Assembly: GCA_036787895.1 (NCBI GenBank)
Contig: DAIQOK010000001.1
Coordinates: forward strand, 1-64,000
Source: UBA7662 sp036787895
GTDB taxonomy: Bacteria > Bacteroidota > Bacteroidia > UBA7662
Reading direction: 5' to 3'
DNA length: 64,000 nucleotides
Shown: one piece after another, positions 15,081-24,072 of the stretch
How positions within the stretch are numbered: position 1 is the first letter of the stretch
Layout: every line of letters starts with the position of its first letter
Made by a program: the position numbers and the translations under genes
The notes under the pieces: model-generated
The model's database searches: none
Told to the model about the DNA's origin: nothing
What the model saw: only the letters and a program-made list of their open reading frames with translations

Positions 15081-15782
15081 CTAATCTTCTTCAGGCCCTT
15101 CAACATCTACTTCTTTATTGAACAGACGGATAAGAGCCACGACATGGCTAAAGAGCAAAGCCGGTACAATGAGTGTAGGCAAAAGTTGATAAGGAAACTT
15201 CAATACAGCCAGATTGGGCATGTCGGGACTCAGCAAATGAAGTGGTCCGGGCACCGACAATGCTGCATTAATTACAATATTGGCCAGGAAGAGCATACCA
15301 ATTATATTCCAACCTATGATAATTTTTCGGGTCAGAAGTTTCTTTTGAAAACCCATTTGAGCAATAAATGGGGCAGTCATGCCAATGATGATGTCGTAAT
15401 TCCAACCTTCGAAGGTGAGTTCAACTGGCAAAAATTGAGCTTTGTGCAACCAGAGCAGTACAAATTCAACCGCTATTCGGACAGTATGCACATAATGCAG
15501 AAAATCATCATCGGCATTATGTATAAGTGCTTTTCCTCGTTTTGTGAGCAAATAGAGCAAAGGAAGCAGGGTAGAGGGCAGTATTAGGAGTAAAAGTTGA
15601 GGACTTAAAGCTTCAGCGCTAAGTGTTACATTGGAGATAACCAGCATTGAACTGGCAGAACCCATGATTAACCAGAAAATGAGGAGCAATTTGTCTTTAG
15701 GATGGGTTAACCAAACCAAAACTAAACTGGCCAAAACAGCTATTCCAAAAACCAAAGTGGCGTATGTGGGTATGTTCTCCAT
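15081..15782 (-). CDS. multi-pass membrane protein of unknown function
   Basis: About 233 residues with six or seven hydrophobic helices, for example ATLVFGIAVLASLVLVWL at the N-terminus and LLTRKIIIGWNIIGMLFLANIVI in the second half. It ends in an acidic tail, EVDVEGPEED. No family signature is recognisable. The start at 15782 is preferred because residues upstream of it (to 15860) are polar and would sit before the first helix. It lies 46 bases upstream of the DsbA-like gene on the same strand and may be co-transcribed with it. Confidence 0.7.
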   Translation of the reverse strand: MENIPTYATLVFGIAVLASLVLVWLTHPKDKLLLIFWLIMGSASSMLVISNVTLSAEALSPQLLLLILPSTLLPLLYLLTKRGKALIHNADDDFLHYVHTVRIAVEFVLLWLHKAQFLPVELTFEGWNYDIIIGMTAPFIAQMGFQKKLLTRKIIIGWNIIGMLFLANIVINAALSVPGPLHLLSPDMPNLAVLKFPYQLLPTLIVPALLFSHVVALIRLFNKEVDVEGPEED

Positions 15783-16034
15783 AGTTTTATCGCAAATAGG
15801 TAACGGCAATTTACATGACCGATATTGCTTAACCTTAAAATCAGCTTGCGCTTTCTCCACAAAATGTAAAAAATTGTGGAAATCCCATTGGATGCTACTG
15901 TGGTAATTGGGTAGCGTTACTATTTAATTTTCAAAGGATTAGACCTCGGTTGCCTGAAAAATTACACACAGCAATGGGTCATTATTTTTAGAATTCCGCA
16001 CAATTAAATTTGCATTAAATCCAAAAATAAAAAC

Positions 16035-16052
16035 GGCTCCATTTACGGAGCC
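16035..16052 (-). terminator. terminator of the VOC-SDR operon
   Basis: GGCTCC/GGAGCC arms with a six-base loop. On the minus strand the hairpin is followed by a T-rich run (GTTTTTATTTTT), just beyond the VOC stop codon. Confidence 0.8.
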
Positions 16053-16057
16053 ACTAT

Positions 16058-17101
16058 TTATTTCTTTTTGTTTAATCCTAGCAAATTAACCATCCAGTCG
16101 GGTAGCTGTTGGGTTTTTCGTTTTTTTAGATGGAGATATAGGTTAAGTTTTTTAAATACAGGAACTTTATGAGTTTCAACCAATTCAATTAACGCCCCAT
16201 CGGGATCCTCCACATAGGCAAATCGACCGCCGCTTTCGCCCATATCAAAGGTGTCACCACTATCTACAGTAAATGGATAACCCTTCTCTGAGGCCAGCGT
16301 TTTTAAGCCATCCATATTAATGGTGTCGAAACAAAGATGAATGTAGCCACAATCGCCCCAAAAGCGGTTCTCAAAGATGGGTCTTCCTTTTTCCTCGACA
16401 AGTTCAAAAAGTTCTATTTCAATATCTCCCAACAATTTACTAAAAGCACCATATGGTGTGTAGTTCTTGCGTAAAAGTACGCGACGATACAGGCGTTGAT
16501 CAGGCAGGTCTTCGAAATGTCCGGTTTTGTCGTACACTTCCTCGTTTATGCCTAATACTTCTTTATAAAAGACCATCGATTTATCCATGTTCGATACGCC
16601 GAAGCAGGCACCGGTTACACCGCCACTTTTGGACTGTTTGGGCTTAAACCAACTCTTGCTACTCACTACTTGGAAAGGATAGCCATGCAAGTCGTTTAGC
16701 CAGAAACAAGGGCGACCTGCAGGGTCTTGAACCAGAGGACCGGTAGCTATATTAAGTTGTGCCAAATAGGTGTGCAAGCCTGCAACATCCGGACTTTTCA
16801 TCTTGGCGGCATAGATGCCTAAATCACCAAGACAAATGTCAAAAGCCGCTGGTTGAGGTACTTTGCTGGTGTATTGCCAGATCTCAAATCCGCCACCACC
16901 AGCCATGTTTAATGCGAGGGCGGCACGTCTTTTTTCGACTTTATTGTTAGTATAGCGCGTCATCAAAGCAGCCTCGGCAGCATCATCAAATACATTCACG
17001 TCCATGCCGAAAGTTTTGATATACCAATACCAGGCTTTGTCAAGCGTTGGGGTACCTATTCCGATTTGCTGAATGCCAGTGATAAAGGGTATTTGACTCA
17101 T
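16058..17101 (-). CDS. two-domain VOC (glyoxalase/extradiol dioxygenase fold) protein
   Basis: The 347 residues hold two vicinal-oxygen-chelate modules. The first (about 8-150) starts TGIQQIGIGTPTLDKAWYWY, and the second (about 160-310) starts GGVTGACFGVSNMDKSMVFYKEV. A basic tail follows. Candidate metal ligands are a His in YIHLCF near 258 and a Glu in GALIELVE near 306; the equivalent ligands in domain 1 are not obvious, so one site may be empty. VOC proteins include glyoxalases, dioxygenases and epimerases; the substrate is not predictable. Start overlaps the SDR stop by 4 bases, so the two are co-translated. Confidence 0.78.
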   Translation of the reverse strand: MSQIPFITGIQQIGIGTPTLDKAWYWYIKTFGMDVNVFDDAAEAALMTRYTNNKVEKRRAALALNMAGGGGFEIWQYTSKVPQPAAFDICLGDLGIYAAKMKSPDVAGLHTYLAQLNIATGPLVQDPAGRPCFWLNDLHGYPFQVVSSKSWFKPKQSKSGGVTGACFGVSNMDKSMVFYKEVLGINEEVYDKTGHFEDLPDQRLYRRVLLRKNYTPYGAFSKLLGDIEIELFELVEEKGRPIFENRFWGDCGYIHLCFDTINMDGLKTLASEKGYPFTVDSGDTFDMGESGGRFAYVEDPDGALIELVETHKVPVFKKLNLYLHLKKRKTQQLPDWMVNLLGLNKKK

Positions 17102-17889
17102 AGAGGGCTAATTTTCCGGCTGATTAAGCGATATACCGGTGGCACAAATTTAGAGAACCAATACAAGAGTCGTTCGCCTTTGGCGATGAGAATGAGAGGT
17201 TTTTTCCTACTATAGGCCTTAAGTATCTGGCGTGCACATACATCGGCCGGTATACCGTTGGCCTGACCGGGATCCATTTTGCCATGTGCTTCGCCATTGG
17301 CTTCTACCGCCGAATAGGAGATAGGGGTGTTGATGCGACCAGGACAGGCTATAAGCAGCTGAATTTTGCCGGTTTCTTCGATAGCAAGTGTGTTAAAATA
17401 GCCATGTAAAGCATGTTTTGATGCCGAATAACTCGAACGAGTTGGGAAGCCAAACAAACCAACAACCGAACTTATAATGATAATGCCTGCGCCTTTCGGA
17501 TTAAAATGCGGGAAAAGTTCCTTGGTGAATTGAACCGGTCCGAGAAAGTTGACTTGCATAATCAGTTTTTCTGTCTCGAACAAAGTTGCCCGTGCCGATC
17601 CCCGTTGGCTGATACCAGCATTATTAATGAGCAAGTCAACTGACGGCAATAACGCTTTTATTTTCGATGCAGCAGTAGAGATTGAGGTTGATTCAGCGAG
17701 GTCCATGCCAATGACTTCACAATAATCTGTCATAGTCAGACAGCTCAATTTAACTTCTTCCAGTTCTGGCAGGCGGCGGGCAAGAAGTACCAAACGAGCC
17801 TTTTGTTTAGCTAGTTCCAAAGCGAGTGCCTTACCAATGCCCGAACTGGCACCGGTGATCACCACATATTTAGCTGCATATTTTTCCAT
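17098..17889 (-). CDS. short-chain dehydrogenase/reductase
   Basis: Classical SDR: cofactor motif TGASSGIGKALA near residue 13, NNAGIS near 89, catalytic Ser in IIISSVVG near 139 and YSASKHALHGY near 153. The C-terminal hydrophobic stretch LYWFSKFVPPVYRLI suggests membrane association, as in DHRS7-like lipid- or steroid-acting SDRs. It is the first gene of a two-gene operon with the VOC protein. A perfect -7 element (TAAATTTG, minus strand 17952-17945) lies 55 bases upstream, though no -33 TTG is at the usual distance. Confidence 0.88.
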   Translation of the reverse strand: MEKYAAKYVVITGASSGIGKALALELAKQKARLVLLARRLPELEEVKLSCLTMTDYCEVIGMDLAESTSISTAASKIKALLPSVDLLINNAGISQRGSARATLFETEKLIMQVNFLGPVQFTKELFPHFNPKGAGIIIISSVVGLFGFPTRSSYSASKHALHGYFNTLAIEETGKIQLLIACPGRINTPISYSAVEANGEAHGKMDPGQANGIPADVCARQILKAYSRKKPLILIAKGERLLYWFSKFVPPVYRLISRKISPL

Positions 17890-17984
17890 ACTGTAACGAC
17901 TTAGACGGACTCAAACCGTTCTTTTCTTTAATCGCCGAAACTACCAAATTTAGCGTTGAGGAGAATATAAACTACTAATTTCAA

Positions 17985-19367
17985 TCAATAGTCGAGCATA
18001 ATTCCCCGTATCCACCACTGTTCGATGGCATTTTGCTGAAGGCGATTGAGGTTTTCAAAAAGTTTGAGTCGGGTGCTAACCAAGGCCACCTCCCTACTAT
18101 TCAAAATGAAAATGGAACTCTCGCCTGTCGAGAACTTGGTTTTTTCAGCCTCAAGCAATTGTTCTGTTTTGCTAACCAGGTCATATTGAGTAGCGGTGAT
18201 TTCGGCTAACTTGTTCTGCTGCATTACCGCTTGCAGTATTTTGATTTTTAATTGATTTCGTTTCAATTCTTGTTCGTAACCTGTACTCAACCGATCTAAT
18301 TTGATTTGATTGAGAGCGCCACGTTCGGCTCTCAGAAAAAGCGGAAACTGCACGGCAATGCCGGCATTCTGGCCTTGGAGTGGCGAAAGGTCCGAATTGG
18401 TAGTTTGGTTGAGCGCGTAAAATTTAAGGTCGACCTTCGGTTTAAATTGCTCCAAGGTCAAGCGGCGATCGATATTGAGTTGGTCCAATTTAAAGTCATA
18501 TTGCTTGATTTCAGGATGTTCATTGAGCAATGAGTTCAAATCTGAACGATCGAGTGGATAACGTAAGGGGAGATTAGCGGTATCGGGTCGGGTTTCAGCG
18601 GCTAACTCCAAAGGGATGAAATTTTTATCCCATAAAAACGTAGCCAGTTTAAACCCTTTTTCCTGGTATTTTAATTCCGACTCTCTCACCCGTTGTTCCC
18701 ATAAATTAAGCTGAATACTGGCTTCAAGTGTATCTACTGCAGCACGATCACCCAGTATAAAGGCTTGCCGCAAACCGGTTAAAACTTCTGTAGATAAAGC
18801 CACGGCCTGATTATATACTTGTAGCTCCTGATAGCTCAATACCCAATCATAGTAACTCTGCGTAGCTTCGTATAATAAATCATTGAGCATAAGCTGTTGT
18901 TCCAGGTAGCTGGCATCTCGATAAATTTGTGCTTTTCTCAGCTCTGCACGTCTTTTATCTATGAATAATCCCTGTCCCAAGGGTAGACTTAATCCTAAAC
19001 GATACAGGCCATCGGCAGGCGTACTGGCTTCGGGATTCACAAATACTCCCTGTCCGCGTTCAAAAGAAGCTATGCCTGTAATTCCAAACCATGTGGGAAT
19101 GCGTAAGCCAAAATCTTCATAAGTATAATAATTTTTGGCATCGAAGTTTTTCTGATTCCGCTCCCCTTCAATAACCGGGTCGAAACCACCTCGTGCACGC
19201 AGCAATCCGGCTTGTCCTCGCTCAACTACCCAGGCGGCTTGTTGGGCAACCGGATGATAGGACTTTACCCACGACAAATAATCGTCTAAACGGAGTACAC
19301 CCGCTTTGGTTTGCGCTTCAACCTGGAAAACCCAGCCAATTAATATAAGTAGGAGGAGTTTTCTCAT
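17985..19367 (-). CDS. TolC-family outer-membrane efflux channel
   Basis: The protein has a signal peptide (MRKLLLLILIGWVFQVEAQ) and two helical repeats typical of outer-membrane factors, with long heptad-rich stretches around 150-220 and 350-440. A TolC trimer would form the outer-membrane and periplasmic tunnel of the exporter encoded by the same operon. It is the last gene, overlapping the adaptor gene by 4 bases. Confidence 0.87.
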   Translation of the reverse strand: MRKLLLLILIGWVFQVEAQTKAGVLRLDDYLSWVKSYHPVAQQAAWVVERGQAGLLRARGGFDPVIEGERNQKNFDAKNYYTYEDFGLRIPTWFGITGIASFERGQGVFVNPEASTPADGLYRLGLSLPLGQGLFIDKRRAELRKAQIYRDASYLEQQLMLNDLLYEATQSYYDWVLSYQELQVYNQAVALSTEVLTGLRQAFILGDRAAVDTLEASIQLNLWEQRVRESELKYQEKGFKLATFLWDKNFIPLELAAETRPDTANLPLRYPLDRSDLNSLLNEHPEIKQYDFKLDQLNIDRRLTLEQFKPKVDLKFYALNQTTNSDLSPLQGQNAGIAVQFPLFLRAERGALNQIKLDRLSTGYEQELKRNQLKIKILQAVMQQNKLAEITATQYDLVSKTEQLLEAEKTKFSTGESSIFILNSREVALVSTRLKLFENLNRLQQNAIEQWWIRGIMLDY

Positions 19368-20689
19368 TCCGGTTTGTAGTAATCAGCTGGGAAGCCGTTG
19401 AGTTGACGCCAGATTTCGTACCAGATAGGAACATCCTTGAGCAAGGCCATGCCCTGGGCACCTGAACCTACCCGCAAAGCATTGGGCCAGGCAGTATCGT
19501 CGGGGTCGGGCGTGATTAATATGCGATAGAGACCGTTTTTGGAGGCAAAATTATCGATGGCTACAACTTTACCGCCAAAAGTTCCGAAAGATACATTTGG
19601 CCAACCACTGAAGGCTACTGCAGGCCAGCCATCGAACAAAAAACGCACATGCTGACCTTGGTGAATCAAAGGCAAATCAACCGGTTTTACATACATTTCA
19701 ACGGCTATCTCGAAATCAGAGGGTGAAATGCTTACAATTTCCTCACCTTCCTTAATGAGCTCTCCCAGTCCGGTTTTGGTGGCCTTGGTTATCACCCCAT
19801 CCTGAGGCGCAAGTATCCAATACAAACCGCTTCTTTTAGCGTAATTGGCGAGCTGATTCTGCAAGCTGTTCAAGTCTCCCTGGGCCTCGTAATAAGCGGA
19901 TTCCGACATGAATAACTCACTTCTTGCTTTTGCTAGCTTTTCCTGGTATTCATTTTCAAGTGAATTAAGTTCCACCAAAGCATTCTGAACGGCATTTTTG
20001 CTGGTTAACAATTTATTTTCTGTCGAAATATACGCCGCCTGAGCGTTTTGAGCCCGTTGCTTGCGAGCTTCAAATTCATTTAAGGACAATAAGCCTTGTT
20101 TGAATAAATCTTCTGCCCGATTCAACTGCTGAATGCCAATCTGAAGTTGGGTATTGGCAGCAATCAAATCTGTACTGTCGGTAATCACCTTCAAACGCGC
20201 CTGCATCAGGTAGTTCTCGGCTTGATTTATTTTATTCTCTCTGGTCTTATCAAGAGCAATTATTTGCTGACTTAACGCGCTAATTTTACCCTGATAAGCC
20301 ACAATAGCCTGTTGTTTGGCCTCAACCTTGGCCGCAGTTCTAGGCACAAGCAATTCATCAAAATAGGCCTCTTTGATTTCAGAGATATGCAATATGGTGT
20401 CGCCTTTTTTGACAATGGCTCCTTCTGTAACATACCACTTTTCTATTTTCCCGGCGATAACCGATTGTAAGGTTTGTGGCCGCTGATCAGGTTTCAAAGC
20501 CGTGATATATCCTCTCGCCCGAATATTCTGTGTCCAGGGGAGAAACATGATGACGATGAAAATAACCAGCATGATGTTGAAAAACCGGCGGATTTTAACA
20601 TTGGGCATACGGTTTTCAAGTCGTTTGAATGAGGCATATTTTTGCTCATCAATATGTCCCTTACTGGAATTATCGGATAGATTAAGCAT
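19364..20689 (-). CDS. HlyD-family membrane-fusion (adaptor) protein
   Basis: One N-terminal membrane helix at about 36-53 (FFNIMLVIFIVIMFLPW) is followed by a biotinyl/lipoyl-like half (SVIAGKIEKWYVTEGAIVKKGD), then a long coiled-coil hairpin at about 115-285. The second lipoyl half (WILAPQDGVITKATKTGLGELIKEGEE) and a beta-barrel C-terminal part complete the 441 residues. It bridges the ABC transporter and the TolC channel. Two bases separate it from the ABC gene and it overlaps the TolC gene by 4 bases. Confidence 0.9.
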   Translation of the reverse strand: MLNLSDNSSKGHIDEQKYASFKRLENRMPNVKIRRFFNIMLVIFIVIMFLPWTQNIRARGYITALKPDQRPQTLQSVIAGKIEKWYVTEGAIVKKGDTILHISEIKEAYFDELLVPRTAAKVEAKQQAIVAYQGKISALSQQIIALDKTRENKINQAENYLMQARLKVITDSTDLIAANTQLQIGIQQLNRAEDLFKQGLLSLNEFEARKQRAQNAQAAYISTENKLLTSKNAVQNALVELNSLENEYQEKLAKARSELFMSESAYYEAQGDLNSLQNQLANYAKRSGLYWILAPQDGVITKATKTGLGELIKEGEEIVSISPSDFEIAVEMYVKPVDLPLIHQGQHVRFLFDGWPAVAFSGWPNVSFGTFGGKVVAIDNFASKNGLYRILITPDPDDTAWPNALRVGSGAQGMALLKDVPIWYEIWRQLNGFPADYYKPE

Positions 20690-20691
20690 GC

Positions 20692-22371
20692 TTAGTTGGG
20701 GTTAACATTGAAATCAAATTCACCATGCCTCAAACGAATTTGCCGGTCGATGAGTTGAAGCAAATGTTCATCATTGGTAAAAGCTATTAAAGTCCAGGGG
20801 CCGTTCACTAAAATTTGGTACAAAGCCATTTTTTCATCCAAGGGCAATTCGGCGAATAGATCTTCATAGAGTAGCAAACCGGGCTTGCAAACGAGACTAC
20901 GAGCCAGTATGATTCGTTTCGCTACCGAGCGTGAAAGTGGTGCGCCATCTGATTGGAGCAGAGTGGCCAAACCGTCAGAAAAGTGGTCGATATATGGGGT
21001 TAAGCCCACCATAGTTGCGGCTGATTGGATTTGCTCCGGCGGTAGTTGTCGTCCCAGATCAAGGTTTTCCAAAACACTGCCATGGAAGATGGATTCCGTA
21101 TTCATACATTGCCCAATCCAGCGATGCAAGGCTGCATGATCAATCCGATTAATGGCCATGCCATTGAGGGTTATGCTTCCACTTTGTACTTGAAAAATGC
21201 CCGAAAGTAACTTAAGAAGTGTTGTTTTACCACTACCACTTGAACCGGTAACGGCCAATTTTTCGCCGGCAGCAACGTCTAAATGTAAATTATGTAAACT
21301 GGGAATAGGGTTATTATCGTATTGAAAGCTGATTTCATGGAGTTTTACAGCAATGGGTTGGTCGTTGCCGGTTAACGGCACCAAATCGCCCCTTTGGGTT
21401 TCCAATTCCAGATCAGAAAGTGTTCCGACTTTCTCTAACGACGTAAGCAGGTCGTAGATAGTGTCCATATTGAGTAATATTTTCTCAACGGCATTCAGAA
21501 CCAGAAGAATGATAATCTCGGCAGCAACAAATTGCCCAAGATTCAATTGTTGATCGGTTACCAGAAAACTGCCGAGTAGCAACAAGACCAAGGCGATGAG
21601 CACTTTAAGCAATACCATCGACCAATACTGCACTTTCAGAACCTGGAAATGTTTAATTCGGGCTTGTAGATAGTGATCTACTTCATAATCCATCACCTTC
21701 TGCGGAAAACCAGTATTTCCTGCCAATTTAAAGGTGGCCATCGACCGGGCCATTTCTTCTAGCCAATTAGCTACACGGTATTTATATTTCGACTCAATCA
21801 AACTGCTTTTCATGCCTTGCGGACTGGTCAGTTTGAAGAGGAAATACAACAACATGATGAGTACCAGACTAAATGCTATGAAGAACGGGTGATAAATACT
21901 TAAAAGAATGAGACCCAGAATTACCTGCAAAGAAGCTGTAGTAAAGTCAATGAGCACTTTGGAAAGCCCTTTTTGAATTCCTACGACATCGAAAAAGCGA
22001 TTCATTAACTCCGGGAAATATTTGCCGGCCAGTTTTTCGAGTCGAATCCGTGGAATACGATAGCAGATATCAAAGGCGCCCCGGGCGAAAATCTGCTGCT
22101 GAATATGTTCTGAAACAGTTAGCTGAAGGATTTGCATCCAACCACCAATAAATAAGCCCATGACCACCATCACGACCAACAATACAAGTGAGGTAGAAAT
22201 CTGACCAGCCATCAAAAATTGGATGATCGCCTGCATTCCTAACGGCAGACTTAATCCAACCAAGCCGTTTAAAAGCGCATAAAAGTAAAGCTGTCCAATT
22301 TCCTTTTTAAAAGATCGGGTAAGCCGGATAAATCTTTGCAATGGACTTAGGACTTGTGGCATGTGATGCAA
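20692..22371 (-). CDS. ABC exporter (membrane plus ATPase domain) with degenerate ATPase motifs
   Basis: The N-terminal half (about 1-320) has the six-helix type I exporter fold; there is no peptidase domain. The ATPase half has an intact Walker A, GSSGSGKTT, near 372. Other motifs deviate: the signature region reads LSRSVAKR instead of LSGGQ-QR, the Walker B region reads LLLYEDLF with D-E order apparently swapped, the Q-loop glutamine is replaced (GQCMNTE), and the switch His region reads FTNDE. Slow or altered ATP turnover is therefore likely if it is active at all. It is encoded between TetR (25-base overlap) and HlyD genes, so it should form a tripartite exporter. A second ATG at 22362 is also possible. 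Confidence 0.85.
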   Translation of the reverse strand: MHHMPQVLSPLQRFIRLTRSFKKEIGQLYFYALLNGLVGLSLPLGMQAIIQFLMAGQISTSLVLLVVMVVMGLFIGGWMQILQLTVSEHIQQQIFARGAFDICYRIPRIRLEKLAGKYFPELMNRFFDVVGIQKGLSKVLIDFTTASLQVILGLILLSIYHPFFIAFSLVLIMLLYFLFKLTSPQGMKSSLIESKYKYRVANWLEEMARSMATFKLAGNTGFPQKVMDYEVDHYLQARIKHFQVLKVQYWSMVLLKVLIALVLLLLGSFLVTDQQLNLGQFVAAEIIILLVLNAVEKILLNMDTIYDLLTSLEKVGTLSDLELETQRGDLVPLTGNDQPIAVKLHEISFQYDNNPIPSLHNLHLDVAAGEKLAVTGSSGSGKTTLLKLLSGIFQVQSGSITLNGMAINRIDHAALHRWIGQCMNTESIFHGSVLENLDLGRQLPPEQIQSAATMVGLTPYIDHFSDGLATLLQSDGAPLSRSVAKRIILARSLVCKPGLLLYEDLFAELPLDEKMALYQILVNGPWTLIAFTNDEHLLQLIDRQIRLRHGEFDFNVNPN

Positions 22372-23033
22372 TTGTTGATGAGGGTACTAACAAACTGAAA
22401 AACCTGGCCACGTTGGTGGTCTAAATCGGTTAGTGAGGGTAGATGCATAGCGTAAAACTGCTGACTGTGGATGGTTTCAAAAATGGTCGAGACCAGTGCT
22501 TTAGGGAAGGGATAATCCGGTGCACATTGGGTAAGCAGTTTACTAAGTCGCTGGTTCAATCTTTTATAATCGCTAAATAGACCGTCTTTGTTTTCTAAAT
22601 CTACTTCATCGCTATAATAAGCGCGTAATGAGGCATCAATGAGTACTTTTTGAAGCGCTTTGCGGTCAAGTTGTTCAAACGGCCAGGCCAGTTCTTCGGG
22701 ATGACAAAGAATTTCAAGTGCGCGGTTAAGTTGGTCTTCTACCGATGCATAGGCTTGTATATTATAATAGATTTGATGCTCTAACCATAGCCAGTGATGG
22801 GCTATGAGGTAGATTAATAGCCGATGTTTATTGTCAAAGTATCGGTAGATGGAGCTTTCAGTAGTATTCAGACGCTCTGCTAATTTTTTGAAGGTAAAGC
22901 CGTCAAATCCTACTTCGGCAAACAGCAAGAGCCCTTCTCTGCTTATTCGAAGACCTAACTCACTGCTGATCGGGTCTTTTTTGAACAGCTTGGGATTAAG
23001 TCGGGTTTGCCAATTATTTAAAATCAGATCCAT
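22347..23033 (-). CDS. TetR-family transcriptional regulator
   Basis: The N-terminal helix-turn-helix at about 27-75 reads ISREGLLLFAEVGFDGFTFKKLAERLN, then TTESSIYRYFDNKHRLL, the TetR consensus. The remaining helical domain (about 80-225) would bind an inducer. The gene is first in the exporter operon and overlaps the ABC gene, so it probably represses its own operon in response to an exported compound. It is divergent from the 3-hydroxyacyl-CoA dehydrogenase gene, with a candidate operator between them. Confidence 0.88.
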   Translation of the reverse strand: MDLILNNWQTRLNPKLFKKDPISSELGLRISREGLLLFAEVGFDGFTFKKLAERLNTTESSIYRYFDNKHRLLIYLIAHHWLWLEHQIYYNIQAYASVEDQLNRALEILCHPEELAWPFEQLDRKALQKVLIDASLRAYYSDEVDLENKDGLFSDYKRLNQRLSKLLTQCAPDYPFPKALVSTIFETIHSQQFYAMHLPSLTDLDHQRGQVFQFVSTLINNCITCHKS

Positions 23034-23100
23034 GCCATAAAATTAATAGTAATACTATCGATTTGGTTAGTACAAATATCAAAATAAAAAGTTTCACTAT

Positions 23101-23134
23101 CACTTCTGTTTTTTTCAATCTGGTGCCAGAAGTG
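23101..23134. promoter_or_regulatory. inverted repeat in the tetR/hydroxyacyl-CoA dehydrogenase gap
   Basis: CACTTCTG (23101-23108) and CAGAAGTG (23127-23134) are perfect 8-base arms 18 bases apart. The position between divergent genes, one a TetR regulator, makes an operator plausible. A -7-like TATTTTCG for the + strand gene lies downstream at 23156-23163. Confidence 0.35.
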
Positions 23135-23181
23135 GAAAAGACAAGCCCTATTCCTTATTTTCGCCTTGCAAAATTTGATTC

Positions 23182-24072
23182 ATGAAAAACATCACGGTAA
23201 TTGGTTCAGGCACCATGGGAAATGGCATTGCTCATGTATTTGCCATGCATCAGTTTAAGGTAAATCTGGTCGATATCAATCCTGCTGCGCTCGAGAAGGG
23301 CATGGCAACTATCGCCAAAAACCTGGATCGAATGGTAAGCAAAGCAACGATTACTACGGCAGAAAGAACTACCACCCTAGCTAATATTACACCGTTAAGT
23401 GACTTAACAGCAGGTGTAAAAGGCGCTGAATTGGTTGTGGAAGCGGCTACCGAAAATATTGAGCTTAAATTGAAGATTTTCCAGCAGCTCGATGCGATTT
23501 GCGCGCCAAATACCATATTGGCCACCAATACATCTTCTATCTCTATCACAAAAATTGGTGCAGCCACGAAACGCTCCGACAAGGTGATAGGCATGCACTT
23601 TATGAACCCCGTGCCACTGATGAAGCTGGTTGAAATTATTCGTGGCTATAATACAAGTGACGAAGTCACTGAAACGATTATGGCCTTGTCTAAAGCCTTG
23701 AACAAAATTCCGGTAGAAGTCAACGATTATCCTGGTTTTGTGGCTAATCGCATTCTCATGCCGATGATTAATGAAGCAATTTATACCTTGTTCGAAGGCG
23801 TTGCCGGTGTTTCAGACATTGACACTGTCATGAAATTGGGTATGGCTCATCCTATGGGGCCACTACAGTTGGCCGATTTTATTGGTCTGGATGTTTGTCT
23901 GGCAATCCTTAATGTGCTGCATGATGGTTTTGGTCAGCCGAAATATGCACCATGTCCATTGTTGGTGAATATGGTAACTGCCGGACACTTGGGTGTTAAA
24001 TCAGGTCAGGGATTTTATACCTATACGGCTGGTAGTAAAGAGCTGGTGGTTGCCCCGGGATTTAGCAAATAA
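23182..24072 (+). CDS. 3-hydroxybutyryl-CoA (3-hydroxyacyl-CoA) dehydrogenase
   Basis: Oxidises L-3-hydroxyacyl-CoA to the 3-oxo form with NAD, in fatty-acid or butyrate/phenylacetate metabolism. The NAD motif VIGSGTMGNGIAH is at 5-17 and the signature with the catalytic His region GMHFMNPVPLMKLVEI is near 138-153. The C-terminal dimer domain has GMAHPMGPLQLADFIGLD. The length of 296 matches single-domain family members. Its stop codon directly abuts that of the convergent nnr gene with no gap. Confidence 0.92.
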   Translation: MKNITVIGSGTMGNGIAHVFAMHQFKVNLVDINPAALEKGMATIAKNLDRMVSKATITTAERTTTLANITPLSDLTAGVKGAELVVEAATENIELKLKIFQQLDAICAPNTILATNTSSISITKIGAATKRSDKVIGMHFMNPVPLMKLVEIIRGYNTSDEVTETIMALSKALNKIPVEVNDYPGFVANRILMPMINEAIYTLFEGVAGVSDIDTVMKLGMAHPMGPLQLADFIGLDVCLAILNVLHDGFGQPKYAPCPLLVNMVTAGHLGVKSGQGFYTYTAGSKELVVAPGFSK

